Numbered from the stretch's first letter, positions 1 to 8,685 are shown. The stretch: 9,954 bases of DNA from an uncultured Allobaculum sp. (GCA_948467695.1 CAOKFJ010000048.1:1-9954); one strand, 5' to 3'. Numbers and translations are program-made. The notes: generated from the sequence alone by a model not told the origin.

Positions 1-258
1 TTGCCGCTTAAGACTTTCCAAAGTTCATAAATGAGCTGTTAAGGGGAATAATCGCAGCTGTTCAAAGCAAGCCGGCTTTCTTGCAAATTACAGAAAAAGA
101 GAAGAAATTCGCCGGAATCCTGCTTTCAGACGCAAATCGGATTTTCAGATGATTTATTCAGGAGCGAGCTGGAATACATGAATATTCATTCAGGAAAGTG
201 CAGAGACAATCGAATCGGGCAGTTTCCATCTTCTGCATTCTGCAGATATGAAATTTCG
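1..258. other. Intergenic region downstream of serS, no gene found
   Basis: No reading frame here has both a start codon and a plausible ribosome binding site. Plus-strand frame 1 is open from about 52 to 290, but its first ATG is at 178, no Shine-Dalgarno precedes it, and it runs through the serS terminator. A tandem 7-mer (TTCTGCA twice, 231-244) is the only small repeat seen. The region may hold upstream signals or the edge of a neighbouring gene outside the window. Confidence 0.5.
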
Positions 259-286
259 AAAAAAAAGCCCTTCGATTTCGAAGGAC
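259..286 (-). terminator. Rho-independent terminator of serS
   Basis: Read on the minus strand, an 8-bp stem (GTCCTTCG / CGAAGGGC, including one G-U pair) with a 4-nt loop is followed directly by eight T residues (plus-strand A tract 259-266). It begins 9 nt after the serS stop codon, so it should end the serS transcript. Confidence 0.9.
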
Positions 287-295
287 TTTAAAAGC

Positions 296-1585
296 TTATT
301 TCTTGGGAGTAAGAAGTGTTTTTCCACCCATGTACGGCTGGAGCGCTTCCGGAATTTTAACAGTTCCGTCAGCCTGCAGGTTGTTTTCCAGGAATGCGAT
401 GAGCATGCGCGGAGGAGCAACACAGGTGTTGTTGAGTGTATGAGCGAAATACTTTTTGCCTTTTTCGTCTTTGACTCTGATTTTCAGACGACGAGCCTGA
501 GCGTCGGTAAGGTTCGAGCAGGAACCAACTTCAAAGTATTTCTTCTGACGGGGAGACCAAGCTTCAACGTCTACGGATTTGCATTTCAGATCGGCAAGGT
601 CGCCGGAGCAGCATTCGAGAGTGCGAACAGGCACATCGAGTGTTCTGAAGAAATCAACAGTGTTCATATACAGTTTGGTGAACCATTCTGCGGATTCTTC
701 GGGTTTGCAGACGATGATCATTTCCTGTTTTTCGAACTGGTGAATACGGTATACACCGCGTTCTTCAATACCATGAGCACCTTTCTCTTTGCGGAAGCAG
801 GGAGAGTAGGAAGTCAGAGTGTAGGGCAGTTCTTTTTCATCAAGAATCTGGTCGATGAAACGGCCGATCATGGAGTGTTCGGATGTACCGATCAGGTAGA
901 GGTCTTCACCTTCGATTTTGTACATCATGCCATCCATTTCCGCGAAGGACATAACGCCGGTTACGACGTTGGAGCGGATCATGTAGGGAGGAATGACATA
1001 GGTGAATCCACGGTCAATCATGAAATCGCGTGCGTAGGAAAGAATTGCGGAGTGCAGGCGGGCGATATCGCCAACCAGGTAGTAGAAGCCGTTGCCGGCA
1101 ACACGACGAGCAGCATCCAGATCGATTCCTGCGAATGTTTCCATGATGTCTGTGTGGTAGGGAATTTCGAAATCGGGAACTACGGGTTCGCCAAAGCGTT
1201 CGAGTTCAACGTTTTCGCTGTCGTCTTTTCCGATTGGAACAGACGGGTCAATCATATTGGGGATCTGCATCATGGCATTGTTTACAGCCTCGCGCAGTTC
1301 ATCTTCTTTTTTGGACAGTTCTTCAATCTTGGTTCCAAGGTCGGCGGTTTCCTTTTTAGCGGCTTCCGCTTCGTCCTTTTTACCCTGTCCCATCAGCATG
1401 CCGATTTTCTTCGAGATATTTTTTCTCTGTGCACGCAGCTCGTCAGCTTCCTGCTGAGTGCGGCGAAGAGCAGCATCGTCGCAGATTACTTCATCAACGA
1501 GATGCAGTTTATGATGCTGAAATTTCTTTTCCATATTCTCTTTGACGAGATCTGGATTTTCGCGGACAAATTTCAAATCAAACAT
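296..1585 (-). CDS. serS: Seryl-tRNA synthetase
   Basis: This 429-residue cytosolic class II aminoacyl-tRNA synthetase charges tRNA-Ser (and tRNA-Sec where present) with serine using ATP. Residues ~27-107 are a charged coiled-coil region, the tRNA-binding arm of SerRS. The catalytic domain follows: the serine-binding TxE motif is TSE (234-236), class II motif 2 runs from FRKEKG (264-269) to HQFEKQE (282-288), and motif 3 contains APPRML with Arg393 and ends near the family's usual LQPYMGG (415-421). Motif 2 and motif 3 differ from the E. coli/B. subtilis form (HGIEERG replaces GRDTRG; APPRM replaces AVGRT). As far as I recall this variant occurs in clostridial SerRS proteins, so it is likely a lineage form. 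The length is normal. The ATG start is fixed by an AAAAGGAG site (1593-1600) 7 nt upstream. The gene is transcribed separately from gyrA and has its own terminator. The function is near certain. Confidence 0.97.
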   Translation of the reverse strand: MFDLKFVRENPDLVKENMEKKFQHHKLHLVDEVICDDAALRRTQQEADELRAQRKNISKKIGMLMGQGKKDEAEAAKKETADLGTKIEELSKKEDELREAVNNAMMQIPNMIDPSVPIGKDDSENVELERFGEPVVPDFEIPYHTDIMETFAGIDLDAARRVAGNGFYYLVGDIARLHSAILSYARDFMIDRGFTYVIPPYMIRSNVVTGVMSFAEMDGMMYKIEGEDLYLIGTSEHSMIGRFIDQILDEKELPYTLTSYSPCFRKEKGAHGIEERGVYRIHQFEKQEMIIVCKPEESAEWFTKLYMNTVDFFRTLDVPVRTLECCSGDLADLKCKSVDVEAWSPRQKKYFEVGSCSNLTDAQARRLKIRVKDEKGKKYFAHTLNNTCVAPPRMLIAFLENNLQADGTVKIPEALQPYMGGKTLLTPKK

Positions 1586-1612
1586 TCAAGGTCTCCTTTT
1601 CACTTAAGCATT

Positions 1613-1641
1613 AATCTATCACTGAATAAAAGCACATTCAA
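1613..1641 (-). promoter_or_regulatory. Candidate serS promoter
   Basis: On the minus strand TTGAAT (1641-1636) and TAGATT (1618-1613) are spaced by 17 nt, and the -10 is preceded by TGA, giving a TGn extended -10. The start of transcription would be near 1606, leaving a leader of only ~20 nt that carries the serS Shine-Dalgarno. Such a short leader leaves no room for a T-box. Each hexamer matches consensus at 4 of 6 positions, so this is plausible but unproven. Confidence 0.5.
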
Positions 1642-1745
1642 ACATGCCTCTTTTCAGAAATTTCATACACATACAATCTACCGCAAAAGCGGATTCTTTT
1701 AGCTGTTTTCCTCTTGCCTTAAACCGTATCGCATATTTTCTCCCA

Positions 1746-1775
1746 GCCGTGAATGCATGCCCAAATGCATACGGC
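1746..1775. repeat. Inverted repeat upstream of serS
   Basis: GCCGT-GA-ATGCAT (1746-1758) and ATGCATACGGC (1765-1775) pair over 11 bp around a 6-nt loop, with a 2-nt GA bulge. No T tract follows on either strand, so it is not a standard terminator. It lies upstream of the predicted serS promoter and could be an operator-like site or a structured element of an unknown transcript. Confidence 0.5.
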
Positions 1776-2241
1776 AGGGGCGTCAGAGCACCTTGGAGCA
1801 ATGGATATCCAACACGGAATCCAAATCCAAGACGGCAGAAACTCATGGATGAACAAAGATCTGGCGTCCCTTTAATCGAACAATGTCCTCCTGACTGCCA
1901 ACCACCTCAATAAAATTCAAAACTGCCTGCAGCCCCCGTTCTACCGATGAACGTCAACGACTCGCCCAAACGCAAAGCGCTGACTTCTTTGTACAAAGAC
2001 GCTTTCTTGCTCTTAATATGCAGCGATGCCTGCAGTGTTCAACGTGAACTGCCGCAAGTCATTTCCAGAAAGCCGGCCATCTTTGGTGCATGGCACAGAT
2101 ACGGCTGATCACCATCTCCGCATCACAGATCTCCTCAAAAAACAGGACCGGAACAGTCGTCTGATTTTCATATATTTTTTGTTCATATCGCTTGCATACG
2201 CAAAATCATCTTTACCTATACGTTTTTTTGAAATCTTCCGC

Positions 2242-2268
2242 TCGTATGAAAAGAGAGATTTCATACGA
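2242..2268. repeat. Perfect 10-bp inverted repeat downstream of gyrA
   Basis: TCGTATGAAA (2242-2251) and TTTCATACGA (2259-2268) form a perfect 10-bp inverted repeat around a 7-nt purine spacer AGAGAGA. Neither side has an adjoining T tract, so it is unlikely to be a terminator. It lies ~45 bases past the gyrA terminator. A protein-binding site or RNA hairpin are both possible. Confidence 0.6.
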
Positions 2269-2313
2269 AACTTTGCGTGTTCTTCAATAGATCCGGTACA
2301 TCCCCGCTCATGA

Positions 2314-2339
2314 AAAAAAACCGCCTTTCGGCGGTTTTG
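2314..2339 (-). terminator. Rho-independent terminator of the yaaA-recF-gyrBA block
   Basis: On the minus strand CCGCC-GAAA-GGCGG (2335-2322) has a stable GNRA-type tetraloop and is extended by A-T pairs. It is followed by eight T residues (plus-strand A tract 2314-2321). It lies ~47 nt after the gyrA stop codon and is a textbook strong terminator, so serS is not read from the gyrase promoter except by readthrough. Confidence 0.95.
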
Positions 2340-2385
2340 CTCATTCATATTCTGAATTTCAGATCAGCGACTGATCAGATCGTTA

Positions 2386-5037
2386 CTATTCTTCAACAGT
2401 CTCTGCCGTTTCAGCTTCGGTGACGACTTCATCGATCGGATGCTCGATCTGCGCCTGATCGGCATCGAATTCATCAGCCGGAACTTCAATCGCATTCATC
2501 TGTTCAACAGTCTGTCCTTCTGTCACAGCAGCGTTTTCTTCAGGTGTTTCTTCTTCCTGATGATCGGTAAAGGTCATGCGGTTTACCTTGTCGTTTTCAT
2601 TCAGACGGATGATATGCACACCGCGTGTACGGCGTGTAAGCACCTTGATGTCATGAATATTAACACGGATCATCTGTCCGCTGTCCGTAACAATCATCGC
2701 GTCTTCATCGCCTTTTACCGCTTTAAAGCCGACTACCGGACCGGTGGTTTCATTGACCGACATCGCCATGACACCCATGGTGCCGCGGTTGGTCATGCGG
2801 AAGTCTTCGCGCAGTGCGCGTTTTCCAAAGCCTTTTTCCGAGAGGACAACGATCGTATCGCCTTCGCTGGAGAGTGTGACACCGACAACTTTTCCGCCCT
2901 CAGGCACCTTGATGCCTTTGACACCGGCTGCGGTACGTCCCATCAGTCGAACAGACTCTTCAGGGAAACGGATTGCGTTTCCGCCATCGCACGCGATGAG
3001 CACTTCTTCGTGACCGGTGGTCGGGCGTACAAACGCGAGAGAGTCGCCTTCATTGAGCGAAATGGCAATCTTGCCGCCGCGGTTAATGTTCTTGAATTCG
3101 GAAATCGGCGTTCTCTTGACGATGCCTTTGGTTGTGACAAAGAGCAGGTTTGCGGCTTCGTCTTCAAGCTTGTAAGGCAGAATCGCCTGCACCTTTTCGC
3201 CTTCCTGCAGCGGCAGGAAGTTGACGATCGGTGTGCCTTTCGCGGTTCTTGAACTCATCGGGAACTGGAAGCCGCGCATGCGGTATACACGTCCGGTATT
3301 GGTAAAGAACAGCACACGGTCATGGTTGCACAGACCTACCATGAACTCGATCGAGTCTTCATCGTTGAGCGAAATGGAACGGATTCCTTTTCCGCCGCGA
3401 AGCTGTGTATGGTAGTTGTTCGTTGCGGTCATCTTGATGTAGCCGGAGCTGGTCAGCGTCATCAGAACATCTTCCTGCGGAATCAGATCTTCATCGATAA
3501 CGTCGAAGCTGCCGTCCACAATTTCAGTGCGACGCTCGTCGCCGTACTTCGCCTGAATGTCGTCGAGGTTGGCACGGATGATGTCGAGCACACGGGAATG
3601 GTTGGCAAGAATATCTTTGAAGTCAGCGATTGCGACGAGCAGAGAGTTGTACTCGCCTTCGATCTTTTCGCGTTCCAATCCGGACAGACGGCGGATCTGC
3701 ATCGCCAGAATGGCTTTGGACTGCAGATCATCCAGTCCGAACTGTGCGTTCATATCTTCAATCAGTCCGGCTTCTTCTTTGTGGGAGTGACGGATCAGGT
3801 CGATCAGTTCATCGAGATGATCGAGCGCAATGCGCAGACCTTCGACAATGTGCAGACGTTCCTGCGCTTTTTTCAGATCAAAGCGGGTGCGGCGCACAAT
3901 GACATCGGTCTGGTGATTGACGTAGTCGATGATCATCTCGCGGATGGTCAGCTGTTTGGGTCTGCCGTTTTCAAGGGCGAGCATGTTGATGCCCATTGTC
4001 GACTGCAGAGGCGTTTCGCGGAACATCTGGTTGATGACAACATCTTCCTGAACGTCCTTTTTCAGATCCATAACGATGCGGATACCTTCACGGTTCGATT
4101 CATCGTTAAGATAGGTGACACCCTGGACTTTCTTGTCGCGGATGACCTGCGCCATCTTCTCGTACAGCTTCATCTTGTTGATGCCGTACGGGATTTCATA
4201 GTAGATGACGCGCTTTTTGCCGTTGGGCATTTCTTCGATGCGGTATTTGGAACGGATCGCGATCGATCCGCGTCCGGTTTCATACGCCTCGCGAATGCCT
4301 TTGCGGCCAAGAATAATACCGCCGGTCGGGAAGTCGGGACCGGGCAGGTATTCCATCAGCTCGGTAACGGAGATTTCCGGATCGTCCATGACCGCTTTGA
4401 TGGCGCGTACGGTTTCGTTGAGGTTGTGCGGCGGAATGTTGGTTGCCATACCGACCGCGATACCCACGGCACCGTTGAGAAGCAGGTTAGGAATACGGGA
4501 GGGCAGAACGGTCGGTTCCTTGCCGTCGCCGTCATAGGTTTCGATAAAATCTACAGTTTCTTTGTTAAGGTCAGCGACCATTTCGGTCGAGATCTTGGAC
4601 ATGCGCGCTTCGGTGTATCGCATCGCCGCCGCTCCATCGCCATCCAGAGAACCGAAGTTTCCATGGCCGTCTACAAGCGGATAGCGGTAGGAGAAGTCCT
4701 GCGCCATGCGGACCATCGCATCGTATACCGCTGTATCGCCATGCGGATGGTATTTACCGATAACGTCGCCGACGATACGCGCGCTTTTCTTGTGCGCGCT
4801 TCCCGGAGTGATGCCCAGGGTTGTCAGCGCATAGAGAATGCGGCGGTGAACCGGCTTCATGCCGTCTCGTACATCGGGCAGGGCACGCTGGACGATAACG
4901 GACATGGAGTAGTCAAGGAACGAGTCCTGCATCTCTTTGCAGATCTCGATATCCTCGATCATTTCAGATTTCTGCTCTTCCTGTTCGTCAAACGAATCAT
5001 CAAGCATTTCTTCACTAGTCTTTTTATTGTCTTCCAT
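2386..5037 (-). CDS. gyrA: DNA gyrase subunit A
   Basis: GyrA is the DNA breakage-reunion and DNA-wrapping subunit of the A2B2 gyrase, which introduces negative supercoils using ATP. The 883 residues show the GyrA start of domain [15 protein letters not shown] (52-66), the catalytic Tyr141 in [10 protein letters not shown], and a C-terminal beta-pinwheel with GyrA box QLRGGKG (545-551), which separates GyrA from ParC. The box has Leu where E. coli has Arg. The quinolone-determining positions equal to E. coli Ser83 and Asp87 are Thr102 and Asp106, so no classical resistance substitution is evident. There is an acidic N-terminal extension (~19 residues longer than E. coli before the core) and a strongly acidic tail (~826-883). 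The start is set by AAGGGGG (5048-5042) abutting the gyrB stop codon 11 nt upstream. Two stop codons in tandem (TAG, TAA) end the gene. Confidence 0.98.
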   Translation of the reverse strand: MEDNKKTSEEMLDDSFDEQEEQKSEMIEDIEICKEMQDSFLDYSMSVIVQRALPDVRDGMKPVHRRILYALTTLGITPGSAHKKSARIVGDVIGKYHPHGDTAVYDAMVRMAQDFSYRYPLVDGHGNFGSLDGDGAAAMRYTEARMSKISTEMVADLNKETVDFIETYDGDGKEPTVLPSRIPNLLLNGAVGIAVGMATNIPPHNLNETVRAIKAVMDDPEISVTELMEYLPGPDFPTGGIILGRKGIREAYETGRGSIAIRSKYRIEEMPNGKKRVIYYEIPYGINKMKLYEKMAQVIRDKKVQGVTYLNDESNREGIRIVMDLKKDVQEDVVINQMFRETPLQSTMGINMLALENGRPKQLTIREMIIDYVNHQTDVIVRRTRFDLKKAQERLHIVEGLRIALDHLDELIDLIRHSHKEEAGLIEDMNAQFGLDDLQSKAILAMQIRRLSGLEREKIEGEYNSLLVAIADFKDILANHSRVLDIIRANLDDIQAKYGDERRTEIVDGSFDVIDEDLIPQEDVLMTLTSSGYIKMTATNNYHTQLRGGKGIRSISLNDEDSIEFMVGLCNHDRVLFFTNTGRVYRMRGFQFPMSSRTAKGTPIVNFLPLQEGEKVQAILPYKLEDEAANLLFVTTKGIVKRTPISEFKNINRGGKIAISLNEGDSLAFVRPTTGHEEVLIACDGGNAIRFPEESVRLMGRTAAGVKGIKVPEGGKVVGVTLSSEGDTIVVLSEKGFGKRALREDFRMTNRGTMGVMAMSVNETTGPVVGFKAVKGDEDAMIVTDSGQMIRVNIHDIKVLTRRTRGVHIIRLNENDKVNRMTFTDHQEEETPEENAAVTEGQTVEQMNAIEVPADEFDADQAQIEHPIDEVVTEAETAETVEE

Positions 5038-5048
5038 ACGTCCCCCTT

Positions 5049-7025
5049 CTACAGATCAAGCGTCGCGTATTCGGCGTTGTTCTGAATAAATTCTTTACGG
5101 GGCTCGACATCCTCGCCCATCAGCATCGAGAAGACCGCATTGGCTTCCATGATGTCGTCAATCGTGACGCGTTTGAGGATACGGCGTTCCGGGTCCATTG
5201 TGGTTTCCCACAGCTGCTCGGCATCCATTTCACCAAGACCTTTGTATCGCTGCACTTTGTAGCCGTCTTTGTATTCGGCGCGCAGCGCGTCCATTTCCTG
5301 TTCCTTGTAGGCGTAGTCCACGCGCTTGCCCTTCTGAATTTTGTACAGAGGCGGCTGTGCGAGGTATACGTAGCCCTGTTCGACAACCGGACGAAGGAAT
5401 CGGTAGAGGAATGTCAGCATCAGGGTGGCGATATGCGAACCATCGACATCGGCATCGGTCATGATGATGATCTTGTGGTAGCGCAGTTTGGAGAGATCGA
5501 TGTTGTCTTTGAAACCGCAGCCGAAGGCGGTGATCATCGAGTTGATTTCGGCATTTTCGAAAATGCGGTTTTCACGCGCTTTTTCAACGTTGAGGACTTT
5601 GCCTCGCAGCGGAAGGATCGCCTGGGTGCGCGCATTGCGTCCCATCTTCGCTGAACCGCCCGCTGAATTACCCTCGACAATAAAGATTTCGCACTCGCTC
5701 GCATCGCGGCTCGAGCAGTCCATCAGTTTGCCGGGCAGGGAAGTGATGCCGTCCAGACCGGATTTGCGCTGAACCGCTTCACGGGCTTTTGCAGCCGCGA
5801 TGCGGGCGCGTCCGGCTGTCAGACCTTTTTCCACGATCGCTTTGGCTTCGGTCGGGTTTTCAAGCAGGAAGCGGCGTAAGGCTTCGCCGAAAATATTCGA
5901 AACGATTTTGCGCACTTCGCTGTTGCCCAGTTTTGTTTTTGTCTGACCTTCAAACTGGGGATCGGGGTGTTTGACGGAAATAATCGCCGCCAGACCTTCC
6001 TTGACGTCTTCTTTCTGCAGAGATTCGTCTTTTTTGAGAAGGTTGGCTTCCTTGGCGTATTTGTTCAGTTCACGCGTCAGCGCCAGACGGAAACCGTCTT
6101 CGTGATAGCCGCCTTCGTGTGTGTTGATGTTGTTTACAAACGAATAAATCTCGTGCTGGAAGTCTTTGTTGTACTGCAAAGCGACCTCGGCGAGAATGCC
6201 GTCGGTTTCGCCTTCCGCATAGATCACCTTTTCGGTCAGAACTTCCTTGCCTTCATTGAGGTGGCGAACGTATTCGATGATACCGCCCTCATAGCAGTAT
6301 TCTTTGCATACCGGATGTTCGGGGCGTTCATCGGTTAATGTGAGTTTCAGATTTTTATTCAGATACGCGAGCTGACGGATACGGGAGTCGAGAATCTTGA
6401 AATCATACTCGGTTGTTTCCTTGAAGATCTGCGCATCTGCCTTAAAGCGGACAAGCGTGCCAGTCTTGTCGGTTGTTCCGATTTCTTTGAGCGGAGCGAC
6501 GGGTTTTCCGCCGTTCTCAAAGCGGATGTAATATTCTTTTCCATCCTGATCAACGGTAACTTCAAGCCATTCGGACAGCGCGTTTACTACACTGGCGCCA
6601 ACGCCGTGCAGACCGCCGGAAACCTTGTAGGCGCCGCCGCCGAATTTTCCTCCGGCATGCAGAACCGTCATAATGGTTTCAACCGCGCTGATTCCGGTTT
6701 TTTCATGAATGCCTACCGGCATACCTCGGCCGTTGTCGCGCACGCTGATGACATTGTCTTTTTCTACAACTACATCGATGCGATTGGCATAGCCTGCCAG
6801 CGATTCGTCGATACCGTTGTCCACAATCTCCCATACGAGATGATGGAGCCCTCGGCCGGACGTTGAGCCGATGTACATGCCCGGACGCATGCGCACCGCT
6901 TCGAGACCTTCCAGAACCTGGATGTCGTTGGCAGTGTACGAATGGTCGACATGAACGGCTTCGTCTTCGAGTTTGTCGAACTCAAGGACCGAATCCTCAA
7001 GTGTCTTGTTATCAGTTTCAGACAT
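5049..7025 (-). CDS. gyrB: DNA gyrase subunit B
   Basis: GyrB is the ATPase subunit of gyrase. In 658 residues (numbered from the ATG at 7025) it shows the GHKL ATPase fold with Glu66 and Asn70 in [15 protein letters not shown] (97-101) and GGLHGVG (137-143). A transducer region follows, then the TOPRIM domain with EGNSAGG (451-457) and the metal-binding DADVD (524-528), and a C-terminal GyrA-interacting part with RYKGLGEMD. It lacks the ~170-residue insertion of E. coli GyrB, as expected outside Proteobacteria. The motif EGNSAGG has Asn453 where most gyrases have Asp (E. coli Asp426). I prefer ATG 7025 over the in-frame TTG at 7028 because GGGAGGG (7040-7034) sits 8 nt from the ATG. The start overlaps the recF end by 8 nt, suggesting translational coupling, and gyrA follows after 11 nt. 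GyrB rather than ParE is supported by the adjoining gyrA. Confidence 0.98.
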   Translation of the reverse strand: MSETDNKTLEDSVLEFDKLEDEAVHVDHSYTANDIQVLEGLEAVRMRPGMYIGSTSGRGLHHLVWEIVDNGIDESLAGYANRIDVVVEKDNVISVRDNGRGMPVGIHEKTGISAVETIMTVLHAGGKFGGGAYKVSGGLHGVGASVVNALSEWLEVTVDQDGKEYYIRFENGGKPVAPLKEIGTTDKTGTLVRFKADAQIFKETTEYDFKILDSRIRQLAYLNKNLKLTLTDERPEHPVCKEYCYEGGIIEYVRHLNEGKEVLTEKVIYAEGETDGILAEVALQYNKDFQHEIYSFVNNINTHEGGYHEDGFRLALTRELNKYAKEANLLKKDESLQKEDVKEGLAAIISVKHPDPQFEGQTKTKLGNSEVRKIVSNIFGEALRRFLLENPTEAKAIVEKGLTAGRARIAAAKAREAVQRKSGLDGITSLPGKLMDCSSRDASECEIFIVEGNSAGGSAKMGRNARTQAILPLRGKVLNVEKARENRIFENAEINSMITAFGCGFKDNIDLSKLRYHKIIIMTDADVDGSHIATLMLTFLYRFLRPVVEQGYVYLAQPPLYKIQKGKRVDYAYKEQEMDALRAEYKDGYKVQRYKGLGEMDAEQLWETTMDPERRILKRVTIDDIMEANAVFSMLMGEDVEPRKEFIQNNAEYATLDL

Positions 7026-8118
7026 CAAATATTCCCTCCCTCATCTTGCCGTGATCAACTGTATAAAACTTCACCGGGCGTTTAAACCAGCCTGGGGAGA
7101 CTGGATCCGCGGTGGTAATAAAGATTTGAATATCTTCGGGAAAAGACGCAATCAGCCCCGCGCGGCGGGACTCGTCCAGTTCCGAGAACACATCGTCAAG
7201 CAGAAGAATCGGATACTGTCCGGTTTTCTCCTTGATGACTTTGCATAGTCCGATTCGCAGGGCGAGCATCACCGAGCGCTTCTGTCCCTGGCTTGCCGTC
7301 TGCGTGATCAGTTTTCCGTTCAGACGAAATTCCAGATCGTCTTTGTGAATGCCGACACTGGTATTTTTCATCTGTTTATCGCGCGCTTTGCTTTTTTCAT
7401 ACGCCGCTTCGAGCTGCGCTTTGATATCCCCTTCGGGATCCACACAGCTTTTGTAAGTAATCGACAGCTGTTCCTGTCCCTGCGAAAAGGAAGGAAAAAC
7501 TTCCGACGCTTTGGCTTCAAGCAGTTTGACGAACGCATGGCGCTGCGCGATAAGCACCGCCTGCGCATCGATCATCTGCGTTGTGATCGCCGAAAGCAGA
7601 ATGTCATCCGGCTTCCAGCTCTTTAAAATCGCCGAGCGTTCTTTGAGCAGTTTCTGAAAGTTGGACAGAACAGACGTATAGGTGCGCGAAAGCTTGACTA
7701 ACTCCATATCCATCAGTCTTCTCCGCTCTTTTGGAGCATCGGAGAACAGAGCCAGATCGTCCGGGGAGAAGAGCACCGCGTTGAGAATGCCGACAAACTC
7801 CGAAAACGAACGGACGGGTTTCTCGTTGCGATAGAGAAATTTCTTTCCCTGCGAAAACACCATTTTCAAACGCTCCATGCGGCCTTTGCTTTCGATCGAT
7901 CCTTCGATCATGAACGAATCGCGTTCATGCCGTATAAGCGATGGTGTTTTGAGCGTGCGCCAGGAGCGCAGGTGGCTCAGAAAATAGATGGATTCAAGAA
8001 GGTTGGTTTTGCCCTGGGCATTTCTGCCCCAAAAGATGTGAATCGTATCCGGATCAAAAGAAAAAGAAGCTGTTTCGAAGTTTCTGTAGTCAGAAAGCTT
8101 CAGCTTCTGTATGTTCAT
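7018..8118 (-). CDS. recF: DNA replication/repair protein RecF
   Basis: RecF is a cytosolic SMC/Rad50-like ABC ATPase that works with RecO and RecR to load RecA at single-strand gaps and stalled forks. The 366-residue protein has Walker A GRNAQGKT (31-38), the ABC signature SQGQK (276-280), Walker B ILLLDD (304-309) and the D-loop SELDE (312-316), which is the full set for an active ATPase. The segment between (~140-260) is the variable arm domain. Length is typical (~360-370). The start codon overlaps the yaaA stop as ATGA and no strong Shine-Dalgarno precedes it, so translation is probably coupled to yaaA. The 3' end overlaps gyrB by 8 nt. Position between yaaA and gyrB is standard for Bacillota and supports the call. 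Confidence 0.97.
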   Translation of the reverse strand: MNIQKLKLSDYRNFETASFSFDPDTIHIFWGRNAQGKTNLLESIYFLSHLRSWRTLKTPSLIRHERDSFMIEGSIESKGRMERLKMVFSQGKKFLYRNEKPVRSFSEFVGILNAVLFSPDDLALFSDAPKERRRLMDMELVKLSRTYTSVLSNFQKLLKERSAILKSWKPDDILLSAITTQMIDAQAVLIAQRHAFVKLLEAKASEVFPSFSQGQEQLSITYKSCVDPEGDIKAQLEAAYEKSKARDKQMKNTSVGIHKDDLEFRLNGKLITQTASQGQKRSVMLALRIGLCKVIKEKTGQYPILLLDDVFSELDESRRAGLIASFPEDIQIFITTADPVSPGWFKRPVKFYTVDHGKMREGIFDV

Positions 8119-8318
8119 TCGATTTCAATCCGAATGTTTCCGGTTTCTACGACGTCTCCCGCACGAAGCTTCTTGCCGCGCCGGTTCTCCGGTTCGCCAT
8201 TCACAATGACTTCGTTCTGCGCAAGCCACGCTTTAACCTGTCCGCCGGAATCAATGATGTTGCAGGCTTTCAGCAGCTGCTGGAGAGTAATGTATTCATC
8301 TTTAAGGCTAAACTTCAT
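8115..8318 (-). CDS. yaaA: S4 domain RNA-binding protein YaaA
   Basis: This 67-residue protein is a single S4-type RNA-binding domain, as in the YaaA/YlxR-sized S4 proteins found between dnaN and recF in Bacillota. Recognisable S4 features are the helix LQQLLKACNIIDSGGQVKAW followed by NEVIVNGEPENRRGKKLRAGD, the usual 'V-x-V-N-G-E ... R-x-G-K-K-L-R-x-G-D' strand-turn pattern. The family's exact cellular role is not settled; an involvement in ribosome or RNA binding is inferred from the fold. I chose the ATG at 8318 over a TTG at 8342 and an ATG at 8336 because AGAGG lies 7 nt upstream and the S4 domain begins at once, and because the predicted transcript start (~8335) leaves no room for the TTG. 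Its stop overlaps the recF start as ATGA, making it the first gene of the block. Confidence 0.93.
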   Translation of the reverse strand: MKFSLKDEYITLQQLLKACNIIDSGGQVKAWLAQNEVIVNGEPENRRGKKLRAGDVVETGNIRIEIE

Positions 8319-8341
8319 TTTGCAACCTCTTTTCATGGTCA

Positions 8342-8371
8342 ATTATACCAAAAACGCCTTTACAATGCCAC
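8342..8371 (-). promoter_or_regulatory. Promoter of the yaaA-recF-gyrB-gyrA block
   Basis: On the minus strand TGG-TATAAT (8350-8342) is a perfect -10 hexamer with a TGn extension. A weaker -35, GTGGCA (8371-8366, 4 of 6), lies 18 nt upstream. The start of transcription should be near 8335, giving a short leader of ~17 nt that carries the yaaA ribosome site. It is the best promoter match in the window and is independent of dnaN. Confidence 0.8.
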
Positions 8372-8636
8372 GAACGGAAAATCCGCAATGTCCGTATAGG
8401 GAATGCGGACAAGCTAAATCAGACGCATACAACGCCTAAACGCTTGTTTTGTGCCGCTTTTTTGTAAACCGTATGTAAATCCTCCCATCAGGCAGCGATC
8501 GGATGATGCTTCTTAGCATAGAACCGTTCTGCAGCCGCTAGACAGAGAAATGGAAAGAATGACTTCACTTCAGATCGGCGAATATTTCGGGATTGCTCGG
8601 CTTTCCAGAGAATAAATGAAGTTCTCCCGCAAGAAT
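8372..8636. other. Intergenic stretch upstream of the yaaA promoter, no gene found
   Basis: Nothing convincing is encoded here. TCCGCA (8382-8387) and TGCGGA (8404-8409) form a loose inverted repeat with a 16-nt loop just upstream of the yaaA promoter. A plus-strand frame of 21 codons at 8550-8615 (contains LQIGEYFGIARLSRE) has an ATG but no Shine-Dalgarno, so I do not call it. Confidence 0.5.
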
Positions 8637-8655
8637 GAATTTAATAAATAAATTC
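8637..8655. promoter_or_regulatory. AT-rich inverted repeat before a plus-strand promoter
   Basis: GAATTTA (8637-8643) and TAAATTC (8649-8655) form a perfect 7-bp inverted repeat with spacer ATAAA, ending 2 nt before the candidate -35 at 8658. Its location suits an operator or an UP-like element of that promoter. AT-rich inverted repeats also occur by chance. Confidence 0.35.
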
Positions 8656-8657
8656 TT

Positions 8658-8685
8658 TTGCTTATTTAAACTTTAGTGCTACAGT
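8658..8685 (+). promoter_or_regulatory. Candidate plus-strand promoter facing the small-peptide cassette
   Basis: TTGCTT (8658-8663) and TACAGT (8680-8685) are spaced by 16 nt, and the -10 is preceded by TGC, giving an extended -10. Each hexamer matches 4 of 6 positions. Transcription would start near 8692 and meet the terminator at 8738-8766. It is the only promoter-like signal pointing right in this gap. Confidence 0.45.

Larger units (their letters stand above)
1642..2313. other. Long intergenic region between gyrA and serS, no convincing gene
   Basis: This ~670-base stretch carries no reading frame with a good start site. The longer open frames (1619-1846 minus, 1644-1913 plus, 2026-2313 plus) lack Shine-Dalgarno sequences and have unconvincing translations. 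Two stop-to-stop minus-strand frames look more protein-like: 2205-2059 (contains FEEICDAEMVISRICAMHQ) and 2038-1907 (contains HIKSKKASLYKEV and GESLTFIGRTG). They sit in succession but in different frames and have no starts, which could mean a decayed gene. I do not recognise the family. No tRNA fold, T-box antiterminator or other known RNA was found. Two inverted repeats are listed separately. Confidence 0.4.

Noticed and set aside
248..1702. Long open plus-strand frame opposite serS (484 codons)
   Set aside because: It lies antisense to a fully conserved serS, its translation has no recognisable domain, and it runs through the serS terminator. It is a composition shadow.
1619..1913. Overlapping short frames on both strands upstream of serS
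   Set aside because: Neither the minus frame (1619-1846) nor the plus frame (1644-1913) has a Shine-Dalgarno, and the minus frame overlaps the predicted serS promoter.
1860..1920. T-box-like GAGGTGGTTGGC on the minus strand
   Set aside because: A T-box needs the conserved antiterminator (AGGGTGGNACCGCG-like) followed by a competing terminator with a T tract before serS. The match is poor and no such terminator exists.
4720..4740. Thr102 in GyrA at the E. coli Ser83 position
   Set aside because: Thr is the wild-type residue in several susceptible species (for example C. difficile Thr82), and the Asp87 equivalent is intact, so this is not evidence of resistance.
3322..5085. Long open plus-strand frame opposite gyrA (587 codons)
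   Set aside because: It is antisense to gyrA, which has all its motifs. There is no ribosome site and no family resemblance.
8550..8615. 21-codon plus-strand frame with a faint HTH-like string
   Set aside because: No Shine-Dalgarno, no promoter close by, and the resemblance is too short to mean anything.
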